Shown: piece after piece, positions 26,734 to 38,499 of the stretch
How positions within the stretch are numbered: the stretch's first letter is position 1
Layout of the letters: every line of letters begins with the position of its first letter
Source: Xylocopa sonorina
Taxonomy: Eukaryota > Arthropoda > Insecta > Hymenoptera > Apidae
Length of the DNA: 64,000 bases
Reading direction: 5' to 3'
Assembly: GCF_050948175.1 (NCBI RefSeq)
Contig: NW_027490126.1
Location: 1,541,834 to 1,605,833 of the forward strand
The notes under the pieces: model-generated
The model's input: the letters and a program-made list of their open reading frames with translations, nothing else
What the model was told of the DNA's origin: nothing
Databases searched by the model: none
Made by a program: the position numbers and the translations under genes

Positions 26734-29700
26734 TATCTTACCATGAATCATAGAAATGAGATGCGATATCGCGTTTTAAGAAGCATTAGAACGCTATTGC
26801 TACGATACCTAGACATCTGCAGACGCTATTTCCTAGCAAGGAAGTATCGCATTTACAATCATTTGTGGTGTAGACGAGGAATACGTGACACTTCGCAAAT
26901 CATATTATATCTTACCATGAAACATAGAAATGAGATGCGATATCGCGTTTTAAGAATCATAAGAACTCTATTGCTACGATATCTAGACATCTGCAAACGC
27001 TATTTCCTCGCAAGGAAGTGTCGCACTTACATTCATTTGAATCGTGGACGAGGAATGCATAACACATCGCAATGAATATTATATCTTATCAGGAAACATA
27101 GATATTAGATGCAATATCTCGTTTTAAGAAGCATTTGAACTCTATTGCTTCGATACGTAGACATCTGCAAACGCTGTTTCCTAGCAAAGAAGTCTCGCAT
27201 TTACATTCATTTGAAGTATAGGCGAGGAATACATAACACTTCGCAAATAATATTACATCTTACCATGAAACATAGAAATGAGATGCGATATCGCGTTTTA
27301 AGAAGCATTAGAACTCTATTGCTACGATACGTAGACTTCTGCAATCGCTATTTCCTAGCAAGGAAGTGTCGCATTTACATTCATTTGAATCGTAGGCGAG
27401 GAATACATAACACTTCGCAAATCATATTATATCTTACCATGAAACATAGAAATGAGATGCGATATCGTGTTTTAAGAAGCATTTGAACCCTATTGCTACG
27501 ATACGTAGACATCTGCAAACGCTATTTCCTTGCAAGGAAGTGTCACATTTACATTCATTTGAATCGTAGACAAGGAATACATAACACTTCGCAAATCATG
27601 TTATATCTTACCATGAAACATAGAAATGGGATGCGATATCGCGTTTTAAGAATCATATGAACTCTATTGCTACGAGACGTAGACATCTGCAATCGCTATT
27701 TCCTTGCAAGGAAGTGTCGCATTTACATTCATTTGAAGTGTAGACGAGGAATACATAACACTTCGCAAATCATATTATATCTTACCATGAAACATAGAAA
27801 TGAGATGCGATATCGCGTTTTAAGAAGCATTAGAACACTATTGCTACGACAGGTAGACATTTGCAAACGCTATTTCCTAGCAAGGAAGTGTCGCATTTAC
27901 ATTCATTTGAAGTGTAGACGAGGAATACATAACACTTCGCAAATCATATTATATCTTACCATGAAACATAGAAATGAGATGCGATATCGCGTTTTAAGAA
28001 TCATAGGAACCCTATTGCTACGATACGTAGACATCTGCAAACGCTATTTCCTTGCAAAGAAGTGTCGCATTTACATTCATTTGAAGTGTAGGCGAGGAAT
28101 ACATAACACTTCGCAAATCATATTATATCTTACCATGAAACATAGAAATGAGATGCGATATCGCGTTTTAAGAATCATAAGAACTCTATTGCTACGATAC
28201 GTTGACATCTGCAAACGATATTTCCTTGCAAGGAAATGCGCATTTACATTTAGTTGATGTGTAGACGAGGAATGGATAACACTTCGCAAATCATATTATA
28301 TCTTACCATGAAACATAGAAATGAGATGCGATATCGCGTTTTAAGAATCATAAGAACTCTATTGCTACGATACGTAGACATCTGCAAACGATATTTCCTT
28401 GCAAGGAAGTGTCGCATTTACATTCATTTGAAGCGTAGACGCGGAATGCATAACACTTCGCAATGAATATTATATCTTATCAGGAAACATAGATGTGAGA
28501 TGCAATATCTCGTTTTAAGAAGCATTTGAACTCTATTGCTTCGATACGTAGACATCTGCAAACGCTATTTCCTTGCTAGGAAGTGTCGCATTTACATTCA
28601 TTTGAAGTGTAGACGAGGAATACATAACACTTCGCAAATCATATTATATCTTACCATGAAACATAGAAATGAAATGCGATATCGCGTTTTAAGAATCATA
28701 TGAACTCTATTGCTACGAGACGTAGACATCTGCAATCGCTATTTCCTTGCAAGGAAGTGTCGCATTTACATTCATTTGAACTGTAGACAAGGAATACATA
28801 ACACTTCGCAAACCATACTATATCTTACCATGAAACATAGAAATGAGATTCGACATCGCGTTTTAAGAAGCATTAGAACTCTATTGCTACGATACCTAGA
28901 CATCTGCAGACGCTATTTCCTAGCAAGGAAGTGTCGCATTTACATTCATTTGAGGTGTAGACAAGGAATACATAACACTTCGCAAATCATGTTATATCTT
29001 ACCATGAAACATAGAAATGAGATGCGATATCGCGTTTTAAGAAGCATTAGAACACTATTGCTGCGATACCTAGACATCTGCAGATGCTATTTCCTAGCAA
29101 GGAAGTGTCGCATTTACATTCATTTGAAGTGTAGACGAGGAATACATGATACTTCGCAAATCATATTACATCTTACCATGAAACATAGAAACGAGATGCG
29201 ATATCGCGTTTTAAGAAGCATTAGAACTCTATTGCTACGATACCTAGACATCTGCAGACGCTATTTCCTAGCAAGGAAGTGTCGCATTTACATTCAATTG
29301 AAGTGTAGACGAGGAATACATGATACTTCGCAAATCATATTATATCTTACCATGAAACATAGAAATGAGATGCGATATCGCGTTTTAAGAATCATAAGAA
29401 CTCTATTGCTACGATACGTAGACATCTGCAAACGATATTTCCTTGCAAGGAAGTGTCGCATTTACATTCATTTGAAGCGTAGACGAGGAATGCATAACAC
29501 TTCGCAATGAATATTATATCTTATCAGGAAACATAGATATGAGATGCAATATCTTGTTTTAAGAAGCATTTGAACTCTATTGCTTCGATACGTAGACATC
29601 TGCAAACGCTATTTCCTTGCTAGGAAGTGTCGCATTTACATTCATTTGAAGTGTAGACATGGAATACATGACACTTCGCAAATCATATTATATCTTACCA

Positions 29701-30340
29701 TGAAACATAGAAATGAGATTCGACATCGCGTTTTAAGAAGCATTAGAACTCTATTGACATCCTGATACATGATACTGGAGGAATACATGATACTTCGCAA
29801 ATATATTATATCTTACCATGATACATAGAAATGAGATGCGATATCGCGTTTTAAGTAGCATTAGAACACTATTGCTACGACAGGTAGACATTTGCAAACG
29901 CTATTTCCTTGCTAGGAAGTGTCGCATTTACATTCATTTGAAGTGTAGACGAGGAATACATAACACTTCGCAAATCATATTATATCTTACCATGAAACAT
30001 AGAAATGAGATGCGATATCGCGTTTTAAGAAGCATTAGAACACTATTGCTACGACAGGTAGACATTTGCAAACGCTATTTCCTTGCTAGGAAGTGTCGCA
30101 TTTACATTCATTTGAAGTGTAGACGAGGAATACATAACACTTCGCAAATAATATTACATCTTACCATGAAACATAGAAATGAGATGCGATATCGCGTTTT
30201 AAGAAGCATTAGAACTCTATTGCTACGATACCTAGACATCTGCAGACGCTATTTCCTAGCAAGGAAGTGTCGCATTTGCATTCATTTGAAGTGTAGACGA
30301 GGAATACATGATACTTCGCAAATCATATTATATCTTACCA
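26734..30340 (+). repeat. Mosaic satellite segment between HOR blocks
   Basis: About 20 monomers in a non-periodic order, mixing subtypes found elsewhere. Near 27,800-28,000 and 29,870-30,060 it has the GACAGGTAGACATTTGC subtype, in which CGACAG replaces the CGATAG stop context. It also has the GCGCATTTACATTTAGTTG subtype near 28,236, type B at about 27,070, 28,460 and 29,500, and the damaged monomer at 29,754. I see no long constant-offset duplicate for most of this stretch, so it may be an older or exchange-prone part of the array. Confidence 0.75.
29754..29871 (+). repeat. Truncated 118-bp monomer with rearranged junction
   Basis: Phase points are 118 bp apart instead of 174. After CTCTATTG the normal CTACGATAC..TTTGAAGTGTAGAC segment is missing and is replaced by a short filler, ACATCCTGATACATGATACTG, then GAGGAATACATGATACTTCGC. 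The 12-mer ATACATGATACT appears at 29,765-29,776 and again at 29,783-29,794; the second is its normal place in the monomer. The filler therefore looks copied from the flank. A one-base deletion (CAAATATATT for CAAATCATATT) lies just downstream. This is the only large break in monomer length that I saw. Confidence 0.9.
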
Positions 30341-31200
30341 TGAAACATAGAAATGAGATGCGATATCGCGTTTTAAGAAGCATTAGAACTCTATTGCTAC
30401 GATACCTAGACATCTGCAGATGCTATTTCCTAGCAAGGAAGTGTCGCATTTACATTCATTTGAAGTGTAGACGAGGAATACATGATACTTCGCAAATCAT
30501 ATTATATCTTACCATGAAACATAGAAATGAGATGCGATATCGCGTTTTAAGAAGCATTAGAACTCTATTGCTACGATACCTAGACATCTGCAGATGCTAT
30601 TTCCTAGCAAGGAAGTGTCGCATTTACATTCATTTGAAGTGTAGACGAGGAATACATGATACTTCGCAAATCATATTATATCTTACCATGAAACATAGAA
30701 ATGAGATGCGATTTCGCGTTTTAAGAAGCATTAGAACACTATTGCTACGATAGGTAGACATTTGCAAACGCTATTTCCTAGCAAAGAAGTCTCGCATTTA
30801 CATTCATTTGAAGTATAGGCGAGGAATACATAACACTTCGCAAATAATATTACATCTTACCATGAAACATAGAAATGAGATGCGATATCGCGTTTTAAGT
30901 AGCATTAGAACTCTATTGCTGCGATACCTAGACATCTGCAGATGCTATTTCCTCGCAAGGAAGTTTCGCATTTACATTCATTTGAAGCGTAGACGAGGAA
31001 TACATGATACTTCGCAAATCATATTACATCTTACCATGAAACATAGAAATGAGATGCGATATCGCGTTTTAAGAAGCATTAGAACACTATTGCTACGAGA
31101 CGCAGACATCTGCAATCGCTATTTCCTTGCAAGGAAGTGTCGCATTTACATTCATTTGAAGTGTAGACGAGGAATACATAACACTTCGCAAATCATATTA
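30340..31200 (+). repeat. 13-mer (2,262-bp) duplication, left copy
   Basis: This segment matches about 32,602-33,462 at a constant offset of 2,262 bp (13 x 174). Shared markers are a pair of CAGATGCTATTTCC monomers, GCGATTTCGCG, the GATAGGTAGACATTTGC stop, GCAAAGAAGTCTCGC, AGTATAGGCG and the rare GAGACGCAGAC (31,097 and 33,359). Differences were seen: AAGTTTCGC and GAAGCGTAGACG occur in this copy only. Confidence 0.83.
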
Positions 31201-32601
31201 TATCTTACCATGAAACATAGAATTGAGATGCGATATCGCGTTTTAAGAAGCATTAGAACTCTATTGCTACGATACCTAGACATCTGCAGACGCTATTTCC
31301 TAGCAAGGAAGTGTCGCATTTACATTCATTTGAAGTGTAGACGAGGAATACATGATACTTCGCAAATCATATTATATCTTACCATGAAACATAGAAATGA
31401 GATGCGATATCGCGTTTTAGGAATCATAAGAACTCTATTGCTACGATACCTAGACATCTGCAAACGCTATTTCCTCGCAAGGAAGTGTCGCATTTACATT
31501 CATTTGAATCGTAGACGAGGAATGCATAACACATCGCAATGAATATTATATCTTATCAGGAAACATAGATATGAGATGCAATATCTCGTTTTAAGAAGCA
31601 TTTGAACTCTATTGCTTCGATACGTAGACATCTGCAAACGCTATTTCCTAGCAAGGAAGTGTCGCATTTACATTCATTTGAAGTGTAGACGAGGATTACA
31701 TAACACTTCGAAAATCATATTATATCTTACCATGAAACATAGAAATGGGATGCGATATCGCGTTTTAAGAATCATAAGAACTCTATTGCTACGATACGTA
31801 GACTTCTGCAATCGCTATTTCCTAGCAAGGAAGTGTCGCATTTACATTCATTTGAATCGTAGGCGAGGAATGCATAACACTTCGCAATGAATATTATATC
31901 TTATCATGAAACATAGATATGAGATGCAATATCTCGTTTTAAGAAGCATTTGAACTCTATTGCTTCGATACGTAGACATCTGCAAACGCTATTTCCTTGC
32001 AAGGAAGTGTCGCATTTACATTCATTTGAAGTGTAGACGAGGAATACATAACACTTCGCAAATCATATTATATCTTACCATGAAACATAGAAATGAGATG
32101 CGATATCGCGTTTTAAGAAGCATTAGAACTCTATTGCTACGATACGTAGACATCTGCAAACGCTATTTCCTTGCAAGGAAGTGTTGCACTTACATTTATT
32201 TGAAGTGTAGACGAGGAATACATGACACTTCGCAAATCATATTATATCTTACCATGAAACATAGAAATGAGATTCGACATCGCGTTTTAAGAAGCATTAG
32301 AAAGCTATTGCTACGATACGTAGACATCTGCAAACGCTATTTCCTAGCGAGGAAGTATCGCATTCACATTCATTTGAAGTGTAGACAAGGAATACATGAT
32401 ACTTCGCAAATCATATTATATCTTACCATGAAACATAGAAATGAGATGCGATATCGCGTTTTAGGAATCATAAGAACTCTATTGCTACGATACCTAGACA
32501 TCTGCAAACGCTATTTCCTTGCAAGGAAGTGTCTCATTTACATTCATTTGAATCGTAGGCGAGGAATGCATGATACTTCGCAAATCATATTATATCTTAC
32601 C

Positions 32602-33462
32602 ATGAAACATAGAAATGAGATGCGATATCGCGTTTTAAGAAGCATTAGAACTCTATTGCTACGATACCTAGACATCTGCAGATGCTATTTCCTAGCAAGG
32701 AAGTGTCGCATTTACATTCATTTGAAGTGTAGACGAGGAATACATGATACTTCGCAAATCATATTATATCTTACCATGAAACATAGAAATGAGATGCGAT
32801 ATCGCGTTTTAAGAAGCATTAGAACTCTATTGCTACGATACCTAGACATCTGCAGATGCTATTTCCTAGCAAGGAAGTGTCGCATTTACATTCATTTGAA
32901 GTGTAGACGAGGAATACATGATACTTCGCAAATCATATTATATCTTACCATGAAACATAGAAATGAGATGCGATTTCGCGTTTTAAGAAGCATTAGAACA
33001 CTATTGCTACGATAGGTAGACATTTGCAGACGCTATTTCCTAGCAAAGAAGTCTCGCATTTACATTCATTTGAAGTATAGGCGAGGAATACATAACACTT
33101 CGCAAATAATATTACATCTTACCATGAAACATAGAAATGAGATGCGATATCGCGTTTTAAGAAGCATTAGAACTCTATTGCTGCGATACCTAGACATCTG
33201 CAGATGCTATTTCCTCGCAAGGAAGTGTCGCATTTACATTCATTTGAAGTGTAGACGAGGAATACATGATACTTCGCAAATCATATTATATCTTACCATG
33301 AAACATAGAAATGAGATGCGATATCGCGTTTTAAGAAGCATTAGAACACTATTGCTACGAGACGCAGACATCTGCAATCGCTATTTCCTTGCAAGGAAGT
33401 GTCGCATTTACATTCATTTGAAGTGTAGACGAGGAATACATAACACTTCGCAAATCATATTA
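32602..33462 (+). repeat. 13-mer (2,262-bp) duplication, right copy
   Basis: This is the partner of 30,340-31,200. The private base in CATTTGCAGACGC near 33,023 (CATTTGCAAACGC in the left copy) and the consensus AAGTGTCGC near 33,226 separate the two. Upstream, 31,960-32,600 is a run of type A monomers without a close constant-offset match. Confidence 0.8.
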
Positions 33463-33639
33463 TATCTTACCATGAAACATGGAAATGAGATGCGATATCG
33501 CGTTTTAAGAATCATAAGAACTCTATTACTACGATACGTTGACATCTGCAAACGCTATTTCCTTGCAAGGAAGTGTCGCATTTACATTCATTTGAAGTGT
33601 AGACGAGGAATACATAACACTTCGCAAATCATATTATAT

Positions 33640-35520
33640 CTTACCATGAAACATAGAAATGAGATGCGATATCGCGTTTTAAGCATCATAGGAACTCTAT
33701 TGCTACGACACGCAGACATCTGCAAACGCTATTTCCTTGCAAGGAAGTGTCGCATTTACATTCATTTGAAGTGTAGACGAGGAATACATAACACTTCGCA
33801 AATCATATTATATCTTACCATGAAACATAGAAATGAGATGCGACATCGCGTTCTAAGAAGCATTAGAACACTACTGCTACGATAGGTAGACATTTGCAAA
33901 CGCTATTTCCTTGCAAGGAAGTGTCGCATTTACATTCATTTGAAGTGTAGACGAGGAATACATAACACTTCGCAAATCATATTTTATCTTACCATGAAAC
34001 ATAGAAATGAGATGCGATATCGCGTTTTAAGAATCATAGGAACTCTATTGCTACGACACGCAGACATCTGCAAACGCTATTTCCTTGCAAAGAAGTGTCG
34101 CATTTATATTCATTTGAAGTGTAGACGAGGAATACATAACACTTCGCAAATCATATTATATCTTACCATGAAACATAGAAATGAGATGCGATATCCCGTT
34201 TTAAGAATCATAAGAACTCTATTGCTGCGATACGTTGACATCTGCAAACGCTATTTCCTTGCAAGGAAGTGCGCATTTACATTTAGTTGATGTGTAGACG
34301 AGGAATACATAACACTTCGTTAATCATATTATATCTTACCATGAAACATAGAAATGAGATACGATATCGCGTTTTAGGAAGCATTAGAACACTATTGCTA
34401 CGATAGGTAGACATTTGCAAACGCTATTTCCTAGCAAAGATGTCTCGCATTTACATTCATTTGAAGTATAGGCGAGGAATACATAACACTTCGCAATGAA
34501 TATTATATCTTATCATGAAACATAGATGTGAGATCCGATACCGCGTTTTATGAAGCATTAGAACACTATTGCTACGAGACGTAGACATCTGCAATCGCTA
34601 TTTCCTTGCAAGGAAGTGTCGCATTTACATTCATTTGAAGTGTAGACGAGGAATACATAACACTTCGCAAATCATATTATATCTTACCATGAAACATAGA
34701 AATGAGAAGCGATATCGCGTTTTGAGAAGCATTAGAACTCTATTGCTACGATACCTAGACATCTGCAGACGCTATTTCCTAGCAAGGAAGTGTCGCATTT
34801 ACATTCATTTGAAGTGTAGACGAGGAATACATGATACTTCGCAAATCATATTATATCTTACCATGAAACATAGAAATGAGATGCGATATCGCGTTTTAAG
34901 CATCATAGGAACTCTATTGCTACGACACGCAGACATCTGCAAACGCTATTTCCTTGCAAGGAAGTGTCGCATTTACATTCATTTGAAGTGTAGACGAGGA
35001 ATACATAACACTTCGCAAATCATATTATATCTTACCATGAAACATAGAAATGAGATGCGACATCGCGTTCTAAGAAGCATTAGAACACTACTGCTACGAT
35101 AGGTAGACATTTGCAAACGCTATTTCCTTGCAAGGAAGTGTCGCATTTACATTCATTTGAAGTGTAGACGAGGAATACATAACACTTCGCAAATCATATT
35201 TTATCTTACCATGAAACATAGAAATGAGATGCGATATCGCGTTTTAAGAATCATAGGAACTCTATTGCTACGACACGCAGACATCTGCAAACGCTATTTC
35301 CTTGCAAAGATGTGTCGCATTTACATTCATTTGAAGTGTAGACGAGGAATACATAACACTTCGCAAATCATATTATATCTTACCATGAAACATAGAAATG
35401 AGATGCGATATAGCGTTTTAAGAATCATAAGAACTCTATTGCTACGATACGTTGACATCTGCAAACGCTATTTCCTTGCAAGGAAGTGCGCATTTACATT
35501 TAGTTGATGTGTAGACGAGG
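33640..35520 (+). repeat. 7-mer (1,217-bp) duplication
   Basis: About 33,640-34,310 matches 34,857-35,527 at an offset of 1,217 bp (7 x 174 minus 1). Markers are TTTTAAGCATCATAGG (33,677 and 34,894), the GACACGCAGAC subtype, GCGACATCGCGTTCTAAG with its following GATAGG stop, CATATTTTATC, and the GCGCATTTACATTTAGTTG 173-bp monomer. Differences include ATATCCCG near 34,192 against ATATAGCG near 35,409. Confidence 0.83.
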
Positions 35521-38460
35521 AATACATAACACTTCGCAAATCATATTATATCTTACCATGAAACATAGAAACGAGATGCGATATCGCGTTTTAAGAAGCA
35601 TTTGAACTCTATTGCTACGATACGTAGACATCTGCAAACGCTATTTCCTTGCAAGGAAGTGTCGCATTTACATTCATTTGAATCGTAGACAAGGAATACA
35701 TAACACTTCGCAAATCATGTTATATCTTACCATGAAACATAGAAATGAGATGCGATATCGCGTTTTAAGAATCATATGAACTCTATTGCTACGAGACGTA
35801 GACATCTGCAATCGCTATTTCCTTGCAAGGAAGTGTCGCATTTACATTCATTTGAAGTGTAGACGAGGAATACATAACACTTCGCAAATCATATTATATC
35901 TTACCATGAAACATAGAATTGAGATGCGATATCGCGTTTTAAGAAGCATTAGAACTCTATTGCTTCGATACGTAGACATCTGCAAACGCTATTTCCTTGC
36001 AAGGAATTGTCGCATTTACATTCATTTGAAGTGTAGACGAGGAATACATGATACTTCGCAAATCATATTATATCTTACCATGAAACATAGAAATGAGATG
36101 CGATATCGCGTTTTAAGTATCATAAGAACTCTATTGCTACGATACCTAGACATCTGCAAACGCTATTTCCTCGCAAGGAAGTGTCGCATTTACATTCATT
36201 TGAAGTGTAGACGAGGAATACGTAACACTTCGCAAATCTAATTATATCTTACCATGAAACATAGAAATGAGATGCGATATCGCGTTTTAAGAATCATAGG
36301 AACTCTATTGCTACGATACGTAGACTTCTGCAAACTCTATTTCCTTGCAAAGAAGTGTCGCATTTACATTTAGTTGATGTGTAGACGAGGAATACATAAC
36401 ACTTCGTTAATCATATTATATCTTACCATGAAACATAGAAATGAGATACGATATCGCGTTTTAGGAAGCATTAGAACACTATTGCTACGATAGGTAGACA
36501 TTAGCAAACGCTATTTCCTAGCAAAGATGTCTCGCATTTACATTCATTTGAAGTATAGGCGAGGAATACATAACACTTCGCAATGAATATTATATCTTAT
36601 CATGAAACATAGATGTGAGATCCGATACCGCGTTTTATGAAGCATTAGAACACTATTGCTACGAGACGTAGATATCTGCAATCGCTATTTCCTTGCAAGG
36701 AAGTGTCGCATTTACATTCATTTGAAGTGTAGACGAGGAATACATAACACTTCGCAAATCATATTATATCTTACCATGAAACATAGAAATGAGATGCGAT
36801 ATCGCGTTTTGAGAAGCATTAGAACTCTATTGCTACGATACCTAGACATCTGCAGACGCTATTTCCAAGCAAGGAAGTGTCGCATTTACATTCATTTGAA
36901 GTGTAGACGAGGAATACATGATACTTCGCAAATCATATTATATCTTACCATGAAACATAGAAATGAGATGCGATATCGCGTTTTAAGCATCATAGGAACT
37001 CTATTGCTACGACACGCAGACATCTGCAAACGCTATTTCCTTGCAAGGAAGTGTCGCATTTACATTCATTTGAAGTGTAGACGAGGAATACATAACACTT
37101 CGCAAATCATATTATATCTTACCATGAAACATAGAAATGAGATGCGACATCGCGTTCTAAGAAGCATTAGAACACTACTGCTACGATAGGTAGACATTTG
37201 CAAACGCTATTTCCTTGCAAGGAAGTGTCGCATTTACATTCATTTGAAGTGTAGACGAGGAATACATAACACTTCGCAAATCATATTTTATCTTACCATG
37301 AAACATAGAAATGAGATGCGATATCGCGTTTTAAGAATCATAGGAACTCTATTGCTACGACACGCAGACATCTGCAAACGCTATTTCCTTGCAAAGATGT
37401 GTCGCATTTACATTCATTTGAAGTGTAGACGAGGAATACATAACACTTCGCAAATCATATTATATCTTACCATGAAACATAGAAATGAGATGCGATATAG
37501 CGTTTTAAGAATCATAAGAACTCTATTGCTACGATACGTTGACATCTGCAAACGCTATTTCCTTGCAAGGAAGTGGGCATTTACATTTAGTTGATGTGTA
37601 GACGAGGAATACATAACACTTCGCAAATCATATTATATCTTACCATGAAACATAGAATTGAGATGCGATATCGCGTTTTAAGAAGCATTAGAGCTCTATT
37701 GCTACGATACCTAGACATCTGCAGACGCTATTTCCTAGCAAGGAAGTGTCGCATTTACATTCATTTGAAGTGTAGACGAGGAATACATGATACTTCGCAA
37801 ATCATATTATATCTTACCATGAAACATAGAAATGAGATGCGATACCGCGTTTTAAGAATCATAAGAACTCTATTGCTACGATACCTAGACATCTGCAAAC
37901 GCTATTTCCTTGCAAGGAAGTGTCGCATTTACATTCATTTGAATCGTAGGCGAGGAATGCATAACACTTCGCAATGAATATTATACCTTATCATGAAACA
38001 TAGATATGAGATGCAATATCTCGTTTTAAGAAGCATTTGAACTCTATTGCTTCGATACGTAGACATCTGCAAACGCTATTTCCTTGCAAGGAATTGTCGC
38101 ATTTACATTCATTTGAAGTGTAGACGAGGAATACATGATACTTCGCAAATCATATTATATCTTACCATGAAACATAGAAATGAGATGCGATATCGCGTTT
38201 TAAGTATCATAAGAACTCTATTGCTACGATACCTAGACATCTGCAAACGCTATTTCCTCGCAAGGAAGTGTCGCATTTACATTCATTTGAAGTGTAGACG
38301 AGGAATACGTAACACTTCGCAAATCTAATTATATCTTACCATGAAACATAGAAATGAGATGCGATATCGCGTTTTAAGAATCATAGGAACTCTATTGCTA
38401 CGATACGTAGACATTTGCAAACTCTATTTCCTTGCAAAGAAGTGTCGCATTTACATTCAT
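34290..38460 (+). repeat. 12-mer (2,087-bp) HOR, two tandem copies
   Basis: Copy 1 is about 34,290-36,376 and copy 2 about 36,377-38,463, at an offset of 2,087 bp (12 x 174 minus 1). Shared rare markers are CTTCGTTAATCAT, TAGATGTGAGATCCGATACCGCG, TTTTAAGCATCATAGG, ATATAGCGTTTT, GGAATTGTCGC and AATACGTAACACTTCGCAAA followed by TCTAATTATATC. About 35,530-35,950 and 37,610-38,040 are divergent between copies, which suggests a conversion tract or a local exchange inside the unit. Confidence 0.83.
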
Positions 38461-38499
38461 TTGAAGTGTAGACGAGGAATACATAACACTTCGCAAATC

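Noticed and set aside
29754..29871. Transposable element insertion as the cause of the odd monomer
   Set aside because: Only about 21 bp of filler is present, most of it explained by copying ATACATGATACT from the flank. There are no terminal repeats, poly-A tail or target-site duplication.
31960..33015. Long plus-strand reading frames (up to 351 codons) as protein-coding genes
   Set aside because: They follow from the 174-bp period. They usually start at a TTG in the conserved CTATTGCT segment, end wherever a type B monomer or a one-base deletion occurs, have no promoter or unique sequence, and repeat across the whole window.
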